A DNA stretch of 6,843 nucleotides from Chitinophagales bacterium (GCA_020629595.1 JAHDDA010000147.1:1-6843); one strand, 5' to 3'. Positions 1-6,630 are shown, numbered from the stretch's first letter. Numbers and translations: made by a program. Notes: a model not told the origin generated them from the letters alone.

Positions 1-596
1 AAATAAACCAACTGATAATCTTGAACGGAAATTGTATCATTTTCTTGTAAATCGCTTAAAAGTGGTGTTACATCTTTATAAAAAGCAAAGCTAGCATAAG
101 ATGTAATCTGGTTTTCGGTATCTATATAATTAAACAGCTTAGTTTGGTAATAGGTTGATTTTAATTCCGAACGGTCTTTACCTTCCATAAATAATTCAAA
201 GTCGTTAATTACATCAAGCCCATTTGCTGGAATAAAAAAAGAGATGGTATCATTGGGTAAATAACTAACTTGGCAGTTGCTCAAAGATTGATTAAAACTA
301 TCATTTTCTGGCAAATAAGAAAGCGATAAGGCAGCAGTATTTTCATCGAAAAAAGTAATGGTATCGAAAAAGTAAGTTTTATCATTGAAAAAACCATCAA
401 CATTAAATTCTAAATTGGTTGATGGTATTTCACCATTTTGCGTATAGGTTCTAATATTGGGATTTATGTATCCTTGTAATTCTAAAATTAAAGGAAAAGT
501 ATTTATATCAATTTCTTGGTTTGTGTTGCCATCGTCTTCTTTGTTACAAGAAAAAAGTAAAAGCGATATTGTTAAAAGTAAGAAAAGTTTTTGCAT
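1..596 (-). CDS. Putative surface lipoprotein, partial (C-terminus beyond left edge)
   Basis: An open frame of about 198 codons runs from ATG at 596 down to the window edge with no stop, so the C-terminus is missing. The N-terminus is a lipoprotein signal: M-Q-K, a hydrophobic stretch of Leu/Ile/Phe, then L-F-S-C with the acylated cysteine at residue 17. The residues after the cysteine, N-K-E-D-D, resemble the acidic lipoprotein export signal known from Bacteroidota, which sends lipoproteins to the outside of the outer membrane; surface exposure is therefore inferred. The rest is rich in Asp, Asn, Thr, Phe and Tyr with alternating hydrophobic residues, suggesting a beta-rich extracellular domain. 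I do not recognise the family. Its start lies 51 bp downstream of the stop of the dihydroorotase-like gene on the same strand, so shared transcription is plausible. There is no Shine-Dalgarno sequence; the leader is A/T-rich, as usual in this phylum. Confidence 0.85.
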   Translation of the reverse strand, partial: MQKLFLLLTISLLLFSCNKEDDGNTNQEIDINTFPLILELQGYINPNIRTYTQNGEIPSTNLEFNVDGFFNDKTYFFDTITFFDENTAALSLSYLPENDSFNQSLSNCQVSYLPNDTISFFIPANGLDVINDFELFMEGKDRSELKSTYYQTKLFNYIDTENQITSYASFAFYKDVTPLLSDLQENDTISVQDYQLVY

Positions 597-618
597 CAAA
601 TTTTATTTTAGAAAATGA

Positions 619-634
619 TTGTGGTTTGCCACAA
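619..634. other. Small inverted repeat between dihydroorotase-like gene and lipoprotein gene
   Basis: TTGTGG (619-624) and CCACAA (629-634) form a perfect 6-bp stem with a 4-nt loop in the 51-bp gap between the two minus-strand genes. Read on the minus strand, it is not followed by a clean run of T, so it is not a convincing intrinsic terminator. It could attenuate transcription or mark an mRNA processing point. This is a weak call based only on complementarity. Confidence 0.3.
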
Positions 635-647
635 CTTTACATTTTAT

Positions 648-1916
648 TTACTCATTTAACGAAAAACGGTCTCCATTAATTACACCAATTACCTTTCCTG
701 TTAGTTCTTTACCCAACAAAGGGGTGTTTTTCGATTTTGAGTGTATTTGATTGGCTTTTAAAATATAAGTTTCTTTTGGTTGAAATAAGGTAAAATTAGC
801 TTTCTCACCTTCTTTAATTTCAGGAATGGGTAAACCAAAAATTCTACGTGAATTTATTGATAGTAACTTAACCGTTTCATAATATCTAAAGCCAGCCATT
901 ATTAATAACGAAAAACTTGTTTGTAAGCCAATTGCTCCAAAATCGGCTTTATCAAATTCTAATTTTTTACAATCTTCATCTTGTGGTTGGTGAAAACTAC
1001 TTACAAAATCTAAGAAGTCTAATTTTAGCCCTTCTCCTAAAACTAACCTATCGGTTTTGGTACGTAGCGGCGGATTTACTTTCCAATTTGTATCAAAGTT
1101 TAGCAGTTCAGTATCTTCATAAACTAAATTTAAAGGATTTACAGATGCGGTAACTTTTACGCCTTCACGCTTTGCATTTTGAATGGCATTTTTTGCTTCT
1201 TCAGTAGAAATTTGAGCAAAATGTATTCGTGAGTTAGTATAACGTGCCAACTCAATATCACGTTGTACCATCATTAGTTCTGCCATATTGGGTTTGCCTT
1301 TTGTTCCCATTTGTGTACTGGCAATTCCTTCATTCATTTGCCCACCAACTGTTAGGTTTTCATCTTCAGGTAAGTTTACAATTATGCCGTTGAATGGCAA
1401 AACATACTGTAAACTTCGTAACATTGTACCGTTGTTATTTATAGGTTTTGTGCCACCTGAAAAAGCAATTGCTCCTGCTCGGTGCATTTCATACATTTCA
1501 GCAAGGTGAATACCATCGGTATTTTTGGTATTTGCACCAATACAAAAAACTTCGCAAGCCGCCTGTGCTTGATGGGCTTTAAATTTAATGTATTCTACTA
1601 CGGTTTTATTATCAATAACAGGTTGGGTGTTTGGTAAAATGCCAACAGCAGTAAAACCACCTGCTTCGGCGGCTTTTAAACCAGAAGCAATATCTTCTTT
1701 GTGTTCAAAACCTGGGTCGCAAAAGTTTACAAATGGATCGAACCAACCTGGTGAAATACATAAACCTTCGTATTCAATAACTTTAGTGTTTTCAGAAACA
1801 TTGATATTGGTGCTAATTTGGTTTACTATACCATTTTTAATTAAAATATCAACTTTTTCAAAATTGTGTGGAACGGTGGAGTCAACAATTTCTACGGATC
1901 TAATAAGCAAGTTCAT
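648..1916 (-). CDS. Dihydroorotase-like amidohydrolase, probably catalytically dead (PyrC/PyrX-like)
   Basis: The 422-residue protein has the full length and order of a class I dihydroorotase, the third enzyme of pyrimidine synthesis (carbamoyl aspartate to dihydroorotate). Retained family landmarks are G-W-F-D-P (57-61), D-P-G (67-69), L-P-N-T-Q-P (94-99), A-G-A-I-A-F (147-152), N-P-P-L-R (281-285), F-G-A-I-G-L (326-331), and the N-S-R-R-I-F-G-L stretch (355-362) before the C-terminal part of the amidohydrolase fold. The metal site is gone. The HxH pair is Phe62 and Asn64, the aspartate expected near 154 is Gly, the His of H-C-E-D is Leu182, the His of C-H-V-S-T is Gln235, and the Asp of T-D-H-A-P is Phe308. 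The substrate arginine after HxH is Cys66. Known relatives are pseudo-dihydroorotases that scaffold aspartate transcarbamoylase; that role here is inference. The frame is intact over its whole length, so it is not a decayed pseudogene. ATG at 1916 gives the expected N-terminal beta-domain. Many annotation pipelines would call it pyrC. Confidence 0.9.
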   Translation of the reverse strand: MNLLIRSVEIVDSTVPHNFEKVDILIKNGIVNQISTNINVSENTKVIEYEGLCISPGWFDPFVNFCDPGFEHKEDIASGLKAAEAGGFTAVGILPNTQPVIDNKTVVEYIKFKAHQAQAACEVFCIGANTKNTDGIHLAEMYEMHRAGAIAFSGGTKPINNNGTMLRSLQYVLPFNGIIVNLPEDENLTVGGQMNEGIASTQMGTKGKPNMAELMMVQRDIELARYTNSRIHFAQISTEEAKNAIQNAKREGVKVTASVNPLNLVYEDTELLNFDTNWKVNPPLRTKTDRLVLGEGLKLDFLDFVSSFHQPQDEDCKKLEFDKADFGAIGLQTSFSLLIMAGFRYYETVKLLSINSRRIFGLPIPEIKEGEKANFTLFQPKETYILKANQIHSKSKNTPLLGKELTGKVIGVINGDRFSLNE

Positions 1917-1975
1917 ATTAGGGGGCTAAGTTACTATAAATTGTATTTGCTTGCGGTATTTATGTTGGCTGAATG

Positions 1976-2005
1976 TTGGTTTATGAGTGTTTTTTTTTAA
2001 TTTCG
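1976..2005 (+). promoter_or_regulatory. Candidate Bacteroidota housekeeping promoter for the glycosyltransferase genes
   Basis: TTGG at 1976-1979 and TAATTTCG at 1998-2005 resemble the Bacteroidota -33 (TTTG) and -7 (TAnnTTTG) elements, separated by 18 bp. The -7 box differs from consensus at one position. If it is real, transcription would begin around 2010-2013, a few bases before the ATG at 2015, giving a very short leader. It also argues against a translation start at the upstream ATG at 1973, which would lie outside the transcript. The evidence is motif similarity only, in an AT-rich region where chance matches are common. Confidence 0.35.
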
Positions 2006-2014
2006 CACAACAAA

Positions 2015-2725
2015 ATGAAGAAAAAGCTACTCATACTCTTACCTTGTTATAATCCTACAAAAAATTGGGAAAAAAAAGTTATTGAGAATTATTCTGAAAT
2101 CGAAAATTCTTTAGAGGCTTATACTATTTTTTTAACGGTTGTGAATGATGGAAGTAATCAAGTTATTGATGAACAAACAATTAAGTCTTTAGAGCAAAAT
2201 ATTACAAACTTTAATTATTTAAGTTACCTGCCCAATAAAGGTAAAGGTTATGCAATTCGGTACGGAATAAATAATAGTATTGATGCAGATTATTTTATTT
2301 ATACCGATTTAGATTTCCCTTATACTAATAATAGTTTATTAAAATTAGCAAAAGCTTTATTAAATAGTGAAGCCGATGTAATTGCAGGAATTAAAAGTGA
2401 AACTTATTATAGCCAAGTTCCTTTTTTTAGACGATTTATTTCTAAAACACTTAGATTTATGATTAAAGCAAGCCTACAATTACCTATTTCCGATACACAA
2501 TGTGGCTTAAAAGGGTTTAATAAAAAAGGAAAATCTATATTTCTAAAAACCGAAATTGAACGATTTTTATTCGATTTAGAGTTTTTGCGTTTAGCTTCAA
2601 GAAACGATAATATTAAATTAGTTGCTCAAGAAGTAAACTTAAAAGAAGGTGTTAGCTTTACAAAATTTAATAGTAAGGTAATTGTTAACGAATTAGGTAA
2701 CTTTTTTAAAGTTTTAAGAAGTTGA
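2015..2725 (+). CDS. Family 2 glycosyltransferase, polyprenyl-phosphate sugar synthase type
   Basis: Starting at ATG 2015 the protein has 236 residues and opens directly with the GT2 first strand, K-K-K-L-L-I-L-L-P-C-Y-N (2-13). The upstream in-frame ATG at 1973 would add 14 residues with no family match. GT-A fold motifs appear in order: V-V-N-D-G-S (42-47), N-K-G-K-G-Y-A-I-R-Y-G (74-84), T-D-L-D (97-100; the metal/nucleotide-binding acidic motif), D-T-Q-C-G-L-K-G-F (160-168) and F-L-F-D-L-E-F (184-190). The D-T-Q-C-G and F-D-x-E pair is typical of dolichyl/undecaprenyl-phosphate glucose or mannose synthases (ALG5, DPM1, GtrB-like), which move a sugar from a nucleotide donor to a polyprenyl phosphate on the cytoplasmic face. 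There is no C-terminal membrane pair as in GtrB, so it should be a peripheral membrane enzyme like DPM1. Its stop overlaps the start of the next gene, a polytopic GT-C-like protein that could use its product. The sugar transferred cannot be read from the sequence. Confidence 0.88.
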   Translation: MKKKLLILLPCYNPTKNWEKKVIENYSEIENSLEAYTIFLTVVNDGSNQVIDEQTIKSLEQNITNFNYLSYLPNKGKGYAIRYGINNSIDADYFIYTDLDFPYTNNSLLKLAKALLNSEADVIAGIKSETYYSQVPFFRRFISKTLRFMIKASLQLPISDTQCGLKGFNKKGKSIFLKTEIERFLFDLEFLRLASRNDNIKLVAQEVNLKEGVSFTKFNSKVIVNELGNFFKVLRS

Positions 2726-4380
2726 ATTTACTAATAAATATACTTTGTAATAAACCATATTGGGTATTTATACTTTACTTTTTGGTTACATTAGTATTAT
2801 ATGCCCCCACAGCCTATGCAGGTTTTGTTACCGATTTTGCCAATTGGCAAGAAATATATGATAAATCTACTTTTTCCGATTTAAAAAACTGCTTTGGCTA
2901 CCCCGGCTTACACCATTTGCAACATCTTGTTTTTTATTCGTTTTATAAAACTTTTGGCAGAGATAGTATTGCTTGGTATTTATTTAGTGCTTTATTACAT
3001 AGTGGCGTTGCTTATTTGAGTTTTAGGGTTTGTAGTAAAATTTTTACCGATTTTGGTTTGAAAAATAGTGAAATTATATGCTTTTTAGGAGCATTTATAT
3101 TTTTAATAAGCCCTTACCACACCGATACCATTGTGTGGCGTGTTTGTTTTCATTATTTTACAATGGGTATTATATTTTTATTGAGTTTGTGGTACACACA
3201 CCTTTGGCTTAAAACCAACCGAATAAAATATATAGTTTACTGTGCCTTACTGTATGTAATAGGATTATTCAATTTAGAATTGGCTTTGGCTATTCCTATA
3301 ATGTTGGCATTTTATGCTTTTGTGTGGGCATTGCACTTCAACAAATTGAAAAACTTATTTGGCTATTTATTCAAAATACTCACTCCATACATAAGTTTAA
3401 CAATTGGCTGGGTTTTACTAAATCAATATTTTTTAGGGGCAATGGTAGGGCATTATGGAGCCGATAAACATTTGAATTTTGCCCCAATTTTAATATTTGG
3501 AAATGCTTTTAAATACTTAACAAAAATATTATTTTTTCAACGCTATTGGTGGCATAAACCCAAAGAAATGGCGTGGGCAATTTTTAACGATCCTTTTGTG
3601 CTTTTTGCGTTGGTGGTAATAGGTCTCTTTATTTTTATTTGGGTAGTTAGAAATTACAAAAAATTATGCACCGAATATAAATTGGTGGCTTTAATGACAA
3701 TGTTGTTTTTTATTGTTTTACTCCCTGTTTTGAATTTGTTTTTTCAGGTGCTTCATTTTATTAAAGAAGATAGATATGTTTATGTTGCTAGTATTTTTAT
3801 TTTTCAAGCCATAGCTATTTTACTTTTTAATTTACCCATAAAATGGAAAAAAATTGGTCTTTCTTCTTTTATTATAATTTCAGTTGCTTTAACAGCCATA
3901 ACCAACAACTATTGGTATATGGCTTATAAAATTCATACATCTATAATAGATAAGTTCAATTTTTACGACCACCAAAATGTAGTTATTTTAAATGTGCCTG
4001 AAAACGTATATGGCGCACCCATTTTATACACATTTGCCAATGAGTTTTTTTCAACCATAAACCATACTTTACCCTTAAAAAATAGAAAACCACACACAGG
4101 TCATTTAATAGAAGTTGCCCATTATAATTGTACTCATACACACGATGGCGTAAATGTAAAAGTGCTAAATGAAAAACATTTACAAGTAGAATTTAACCAA
4201 TGGGGAACTTGGTTTTGGCGTAAAGCTAATGGAGCTACTAATTACGAAAACTACTTATATAAAGTAGAGTTTAATGGAAAATACTACGACTTATATTTAA
4301 AACATTTGGCAAAAGATTACCTGTTTATTTACTGGAATGGCTATGATTGGGAGGTAGTGAATCAAGAATTTTCTTCCTAA
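2722..4380 (+). CDS. Polytopic membrane protein, probable GT-C glycosyltransferase (TMTC/PMT-like)
   Basis: The 552-residue protein has about 11-12 hydrophobic segments (roughly 13-33, 84-103, 117-133, 143-161, 168-203, 216-237, 254-271, 291-309, 320-345, 354-370, 378-394) and a C-terminal soluble part (about 405-552) rich in aromatics and His. After the first membrane segment comes V-T-D-F-A-N-W (36-42), placed like the catalytic acidic residue in the first outer loop of GT-C enzymes. D-R-Y-V-Y-V-A-S (350-357) resembles the E-R-x-x-Y-x-P-S stretch of the TMTC group, and D-T-I-V-W-R (135-140) sits where those proteins have a similar loop. GT-C enzymes use polyprenyl-phosphate sugars on the outer face of the membrane, which fits the upstream synthase. 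The start is TTG at 2722, overlapping the upstream TGA by 4 bp (TTGA); no ATG lies in this frame until residue 148, well inside the membrane domain, so TTG is the best choice. Substrate and acceptor are unknown. Confidence 0.78.
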   Translation: MNLLINILCNKPYWVFILYFLVTLVLYAPTAYAGFVTDFANWQEIYDKSTFSDLKNCFGYPGLHHLQHLVFYSFYKTFGRDSIAWYLFSALLHSGVAYLSFRVCSKIFTDFGLKNSEIICFLGAFIFLISPYHTDTIVWRVCFHYFTMGIIFLLSLWYTHLWLKTNRIKYIVYCALLYVIGLFNLELALAIPIMLAFYAFVWALHFNKLKNLFGYLFKILTPYISLTIGWVLLNQYFLGAMVGHYGADKHLNFAPILIFGNAFKYLTKILFFQRYWWHKPKEMAWAIFNDPFVLFALVVIGLFIFIWVVRNYKKLCTEYKLVALMTMLFFIVLLPVLNLFFQVLHFIKEDRYVYVASIFIFQAIAILLFNLPIKWKKIGLSSFIIISVALTAITNNYWYMAYKIHTSIIDKFNFYDHQNVVILNVPENVYGAPILYTFANEFFSTINHTLPLKNRKPHTGHLIEVAHYNCTHTHDGVNVKVLNEKHLQVEFNQWGTWFWRKANGATNYENYLYKVEFNGKYYDLYLKHLAKDYLFIYWNGYDWEVVNQEFSS

Positions 4381-4400
4381 AGTAAAGTAAAAAATAAACA

Positions 4401-4412
4401 AAAAATATTTTT
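4401..4412. other. A/T palindrome after the glycosyltransferase operon
   Basis: AAAAATATTTTT is a perfect 12-bp palindrome 21 bp after the GT-C stop codon, ending in a run of T. It may contribute to termination, but it has no G/C pairs and could be a chance product of the local A/T bias. Confidence 0.2.
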
Positions 4413-4442
4413 CAGTACACTTTGCACTCATCAATATTATTA

Positions 4443-4504
4443 TAAGTTGCTCAATTTTTTTTTATTTTTTTTATTCATTTAAATTACTGACTATCAGCAA
4501 CTTA
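4443..4504. promoter_or_regulatory. 9-bp inverted repeat flanking a poly-T tract, possible upstream activator site
   Basis: TAAGTTGCT (4443-4451) and AGCAACTTA (4496-4504) are exact reverse complements separated by 44 bp that include a long T-rich tract. The pair ends about 40 bp before the sigma-54-like element at 4545, which is the region where enhancer-binding proteins of sigma-54 promoters usually bind. The arms contain GC within a nearly GC-free stretch, which makes chance less likely. Function is inferred from position only; a folded RNA with a long loop is the alternative. Confidence 0.35.
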
Positions 4505-4544
4505 AAAATAAAAACAATAATAAATTTATAAAGATTTTAAATTT

Positions 4545-4561
4545 TTGGCACGCTGCTTGGA
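4545..4561 (+). promoter_or_regulatory. Sigma-54 (RpoN)-like -24/-12 promoter
   Basis: TTGGCACG (4545-4552), a 4-bp spacer and TTGGA (4557-4561) match the sigma-54 pattern TTGGCACG-N4-TTGCW with one mismatch, a G for C at the -12 dinucleotide. The spacing between the two invariant dinucleotides, GG at 4547-4548 and GG at 4559-4560, is the canonical 10 bp. It stands out as a GC-rich island in an A/T-rich intergenic region and lies 54 bp before the ATG of the peptidoglycan hydrolase gene, pointing toward it. Transcription would start near 4572. Sigma-54 promoters need an AAA+ activator; none is encoded in this window. Confidence 0.6.
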
Positions 4562-4563
4562 CA

Positions 4564-4609
4564 AGCGTTTTTTAGAGAAGAAAAGTATATTGCTAATTTT
4601 AAAAACGCT
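4564..4609. promoter_or_regulatory. 9-bp inverted repeat in the leader of the hydrolase gene
   Basis: AGCGTTTTT (4564-4572) and AAAAACGCT (4601-4609) are perfect reverse complements with a 28-nt spacer. The right arm ends 5 nt before the ATG at 4615. If transcription starts near 4572, the left arm is mostly not in the RNA, so a DNA operator is more likely than an mRNA hairpin. If another promoter upstream is used, the stem would lie right at the ribosome-loading region. Confidence 0.35.
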
Positions 4610-4614
4610 CAGCT

Positions 4615-6471
4615 ATGAATTTATTTAATTCAAACAATTTAAAAGCATTATTCAAAATTTCGTTAGGAAGTTTTATCTTAATGCTAAACGTGGGAACAAT
4701 CAATGTTTCTGCTAACACAAACACCTCTACTATTACTTGTGAGGAAAATGGAACTGGTTTTGCAACTATTGAAAGTTACATAAATCGTTACAAGCACATT
4801 GCTATTGAAGAAATGCAAAATGCAGGTATTCCAGCAAGTATTAAATTGGCACAAGCCATTTTAGAGTCTCGCTATGGAAATAGTGAATTGGCTATTAATG
4901 CTAATAACCATTTTGGTATAAAATGTGGAAGCACTTGGATAGGCTTAACTACTTATGCCGATGATGATAAAGCAAACGAATGTTTCAGAAAATACAGAAG
5001 CTCTTATGAATCTTTTATAGATCATACGCAGTTTTTAGAACAACCACGTTATGCTTCACTTTATAATATTCCAATTACAGATTATAAATCGTGGGCTCGT
5101 GGATTGAAAAACGCAGGATATGCTACCAACCCTAATTATGCCAACTTATTAATAGATATTATTGAACGCCACGAATTATATAAAATTGACCAGCAACAAA
5201 CTGAACGTGAAGTTGTACTGGTAACCAATAATTCGCCAGTTGAAAGCTCAAGACAATTTCAAACTGTAGAGTTCACAGAAGCCTCAACAGCTATTAATCG
5301 TTCAAATACGGCTACAAAAACATCTTCAAGAAGACTTGATGCTACTGAACCAATGTATTACAATGGTATTAAAACAATTATTCTTGAGTCGCCAGCTACG
5401 GCACAACAAGTTGAAATGTTATATGGTATTGGCTCTGATAAAATTTGCTTATATAACAATGTTGCCCCAAATGAGGTAATTCCAGCCAATACAAAAATTT
5501 ACTTGCAACCAATGCGTAATAAAGCACCTAAAAATATGATAGCTCATACGGTGGCAAGTGGCGAAACTATGGAAGAAATTTCGCAATATTACGGTATTAA
5601 ATTAAGTAAGTTATACAAGCGAAATAAAATGAAAACTGGTCAACAACCCGCACCAGGTCAAGTGGTATTTTTACGTGGAAAAGCCGATTACACACCAGGT
5701 ACATTAAATACCTATGAAGATCCTAACTTTGATGTGCAACCAACAAAATCAACAGTAGTAATTACCAATAACAATATGAATAACTACAATGAAACAGAAG
5801 TAGATTATAACCAACCTTCTGTAACCGATAGAAGTTATTATGATATTAAAAAGCCTGAATATACTGAACCAAAAACAACCCAAACTACAAATACAGCTTC
5901 AATCCAGTATTTTAATGATAATTCAGATAGTGACAATTATGCGAATTATAAACCTGTAAAAGAAACAAAAGAAGTAGTAAACAACAATGTAGTTACAGAA
6001 ACAACAAAAGTATATGTTGAAACGCAACCTGAAGTAACAACCTATCATACAAGTAATAATAATGGAAAAGCGTATGGTAATATTGGAAACGAAAGTTCTA
6101 ATACTTCAAATAGTACAATTTCGGTAAATAAAAGTGCAAATACCACAACAAAATATTACCAAGGAAGCAATACCGCATCGAGTATAGATTATAGTGATAG
6201 TTATGTGGTTTCATCTGGCATTAATTCAAGTGCATATACCAACACTATAAATACACCAGTAACTACTTCAACAACTTATACATACAATACTAGTATTCCA
6301 AAAAGTGAGATAGTAACACATACAGTTGTAAAAGGCGATACTTTGTATAATATTTCTCAAAGAAATAACACAACAGTTGAAGATATAAAAGAACTGAATG
6401 GTCTTAGAACAAATACAATAAAGTTAGGACAAAGATTGAAAGTAAAGACTAATACTAAGTTTACTTATTAA
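4615..6471 (+). CDS. Secreted glucosaminidase (GH73-type) with LysM domains
   Basis: The 618-residue protein begins with a signal peptide (charged start, hydrophobic 11-30, likely cleavage after V-S-A near 33). Residues about 50-190 are a FlgJ/LytG-type N-acetylglucosaminidase domain, which cuts peptidoglycan glycan strands. Q-A-I-L-E-S-R-Y-G-N-S (80-90) holds the likely catalytic Glu84, followed by N-N-H-F-G-I-K-C (97-104), Y-R-S-S-Y-E-S-F-I-D-H (127-137) and Y-A-T-N-P-N-Y-A (169-176). A diverged LysM-like segment (about 248-300) and a LysM (about 310-354, H-T-V-A-S-G-E-T) follow. A low-complexity Asn/Thr/Ser/Tyr linker (about 357-565) leads to a clear C-terminal LysM (569-610, H-T-V-V-K-G-D-T-L-Y-N-I-S). 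The LysM domains should anchor the enzyme to peptidoglycan in the periplasm. Glucosaminidase-LysM proteins are common in Bacteroidota, usually with a much shorter linker. The gene appears monocistronic behind a sigma-54-like element, and its stop codon coincides with the start of the first RNA-like repeat. Confidence 0.92.
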   Translation: MNLFNSNNLKALFKISLGSFILMLNVGTINVSANTNTSTITCEENGTGFATIESYINRYKHIAIEEMQNAGIPASIKLAQAILESRYGNSELAINANNHFGIKCGSTWIGLTTYADDDKANECFRKYRSSYESFIDHTQFLEQPRYASLYNIPITDYKSWARGLKNAGYATNPNYANLLIDIIERHELYKIDQQQTEREVVLVTNNSPVESSRQFQTVEFTEASTAINRSNTATKTSSRRLDATEPMYYNGIKTIILESPATAQQVEMLYGIGSDKICLYNNVAPNEVIPANTKIYLQPMRNKAPKNMIAHTVASGETMEEISQYYGIKLSKLYKRNKMKTGQQPAPGQVVFLRGKADYTPGTLNTYEDPNFDVQPTKSTVVITNNNMNNYNETEVDYNQPSVTDRSYYDIKKPEYTEPKTTQTTNTASIQYFNDNSDSDNYANYKPVKETKEVVNNNVVTETTKVYVETQPEVTTYHTSNNNGKAYGNIGNESSNTSNSTISVNKSANTTTKYYQGSNTASSIDYSDSYVVSSGINSSAYTNTINTPVTTSTTYTYNTSIPKSEIVTHTVVKGDTLYNISQRNNTTVEDIKELNGLRTNTIKLGQRLKVKTNTKFTY

Positions 6472-6556
6472 AAGAGAGCGTATGAATATTCCACACCAAA
6501 GGCTTTGGTTATTTTTATGGAGGTTTTAATGCCGAAGCCTGTGGATATTCTTTTTG
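6469..6556 (+). ncRNA. Structured RNA element, copy 1 (overlaps hydrolase stop codon)
   Basis: Nested stems can be drawn. The outer stem pairs 6484-6495 with 6540-6550 (11 pairs with one bulged T). The inner stem pairs GGCTTTGG (6501-6508) with CCGAAGCC (6532-6539), including one T-G wobble. A 5-nt strand (6496-6500) joins them on the left and nothing on the right, and a 23-nt loop (6509-6531) contains GGAGG. A weak closing helix, 6469-6474 with 6551-6556, is possible through A-U and wobble pairs. The T-G wobble would be an A-C mismatch on the other strand, so plus-strand RNA is favoured. The T-run after the stem could let this copy end the hydrolase transcript. The family is not recognised with certainty; a comparison with the Rfam Bacteroidota motifs such as Flavo-1 is needed. 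Confidence 0.65.
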
Positions 6557-6568
6557 AAAAATAGATTA

Positions 6569-6602
6569 CGAGTTATAAAATATAAGTTATCTATGTAACT
6601 CG
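6569..6602. repeat. Spacer hairpin 1
   Basis: CGAGTTA (6569-6575) and TAACTCG (6596-6602) pair perfectly over 7 bp, extendable by a T-G and an A-T pair. It lies between copies 1 and 2, and its left part is homologous to spacer 2, so it belongs to the duplicated unit. It may be a terminator-like or processing hairpin. Confidence 0.45.
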
Positions 6603-6630
6603 AAGAATAACTAAAACCCAGCCAATGCAA

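Noticed and set aside
597..610. TAAAATTTG on the minus strand as a -7 box for the lipoprotein gene
   Set aside because: It abuts the ATG at 596, so a transcript from it would start inside the coding region, and it has one base too many against TAnnTTTG.
619..634. Hairpin at 619-634 as the terminator of the dihydroorotase-like gene
   Set aside because: It is only 6 bp and has no clear T-run on the minus-strand side; kept as a low-confidence repeat.
648..1916. Reading the dihydroorotase-like gene as a decayed pseudogene
   Set aside because: The frame is uninterrupted for 422 codons with conserved non-catalytic landmarks; loss of metal ligands without other decay indicates a maintained non-enzymatic protein.
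917..1929. Open frames on the plus strand opposite the dihydroorotase-like gene
   Set aside because: They are antisense to a convincing full-length gene, have no recognisable domains, and look like products of its codon bias.
1973..2014. In-frame upstream ATG extending the glycosyltransferase by 14 residues
   Set aside because: The added residues match nothing in the GT2 family, the family's first strand begins at the ATG at 2015, and the candidate promoter lies between the two.
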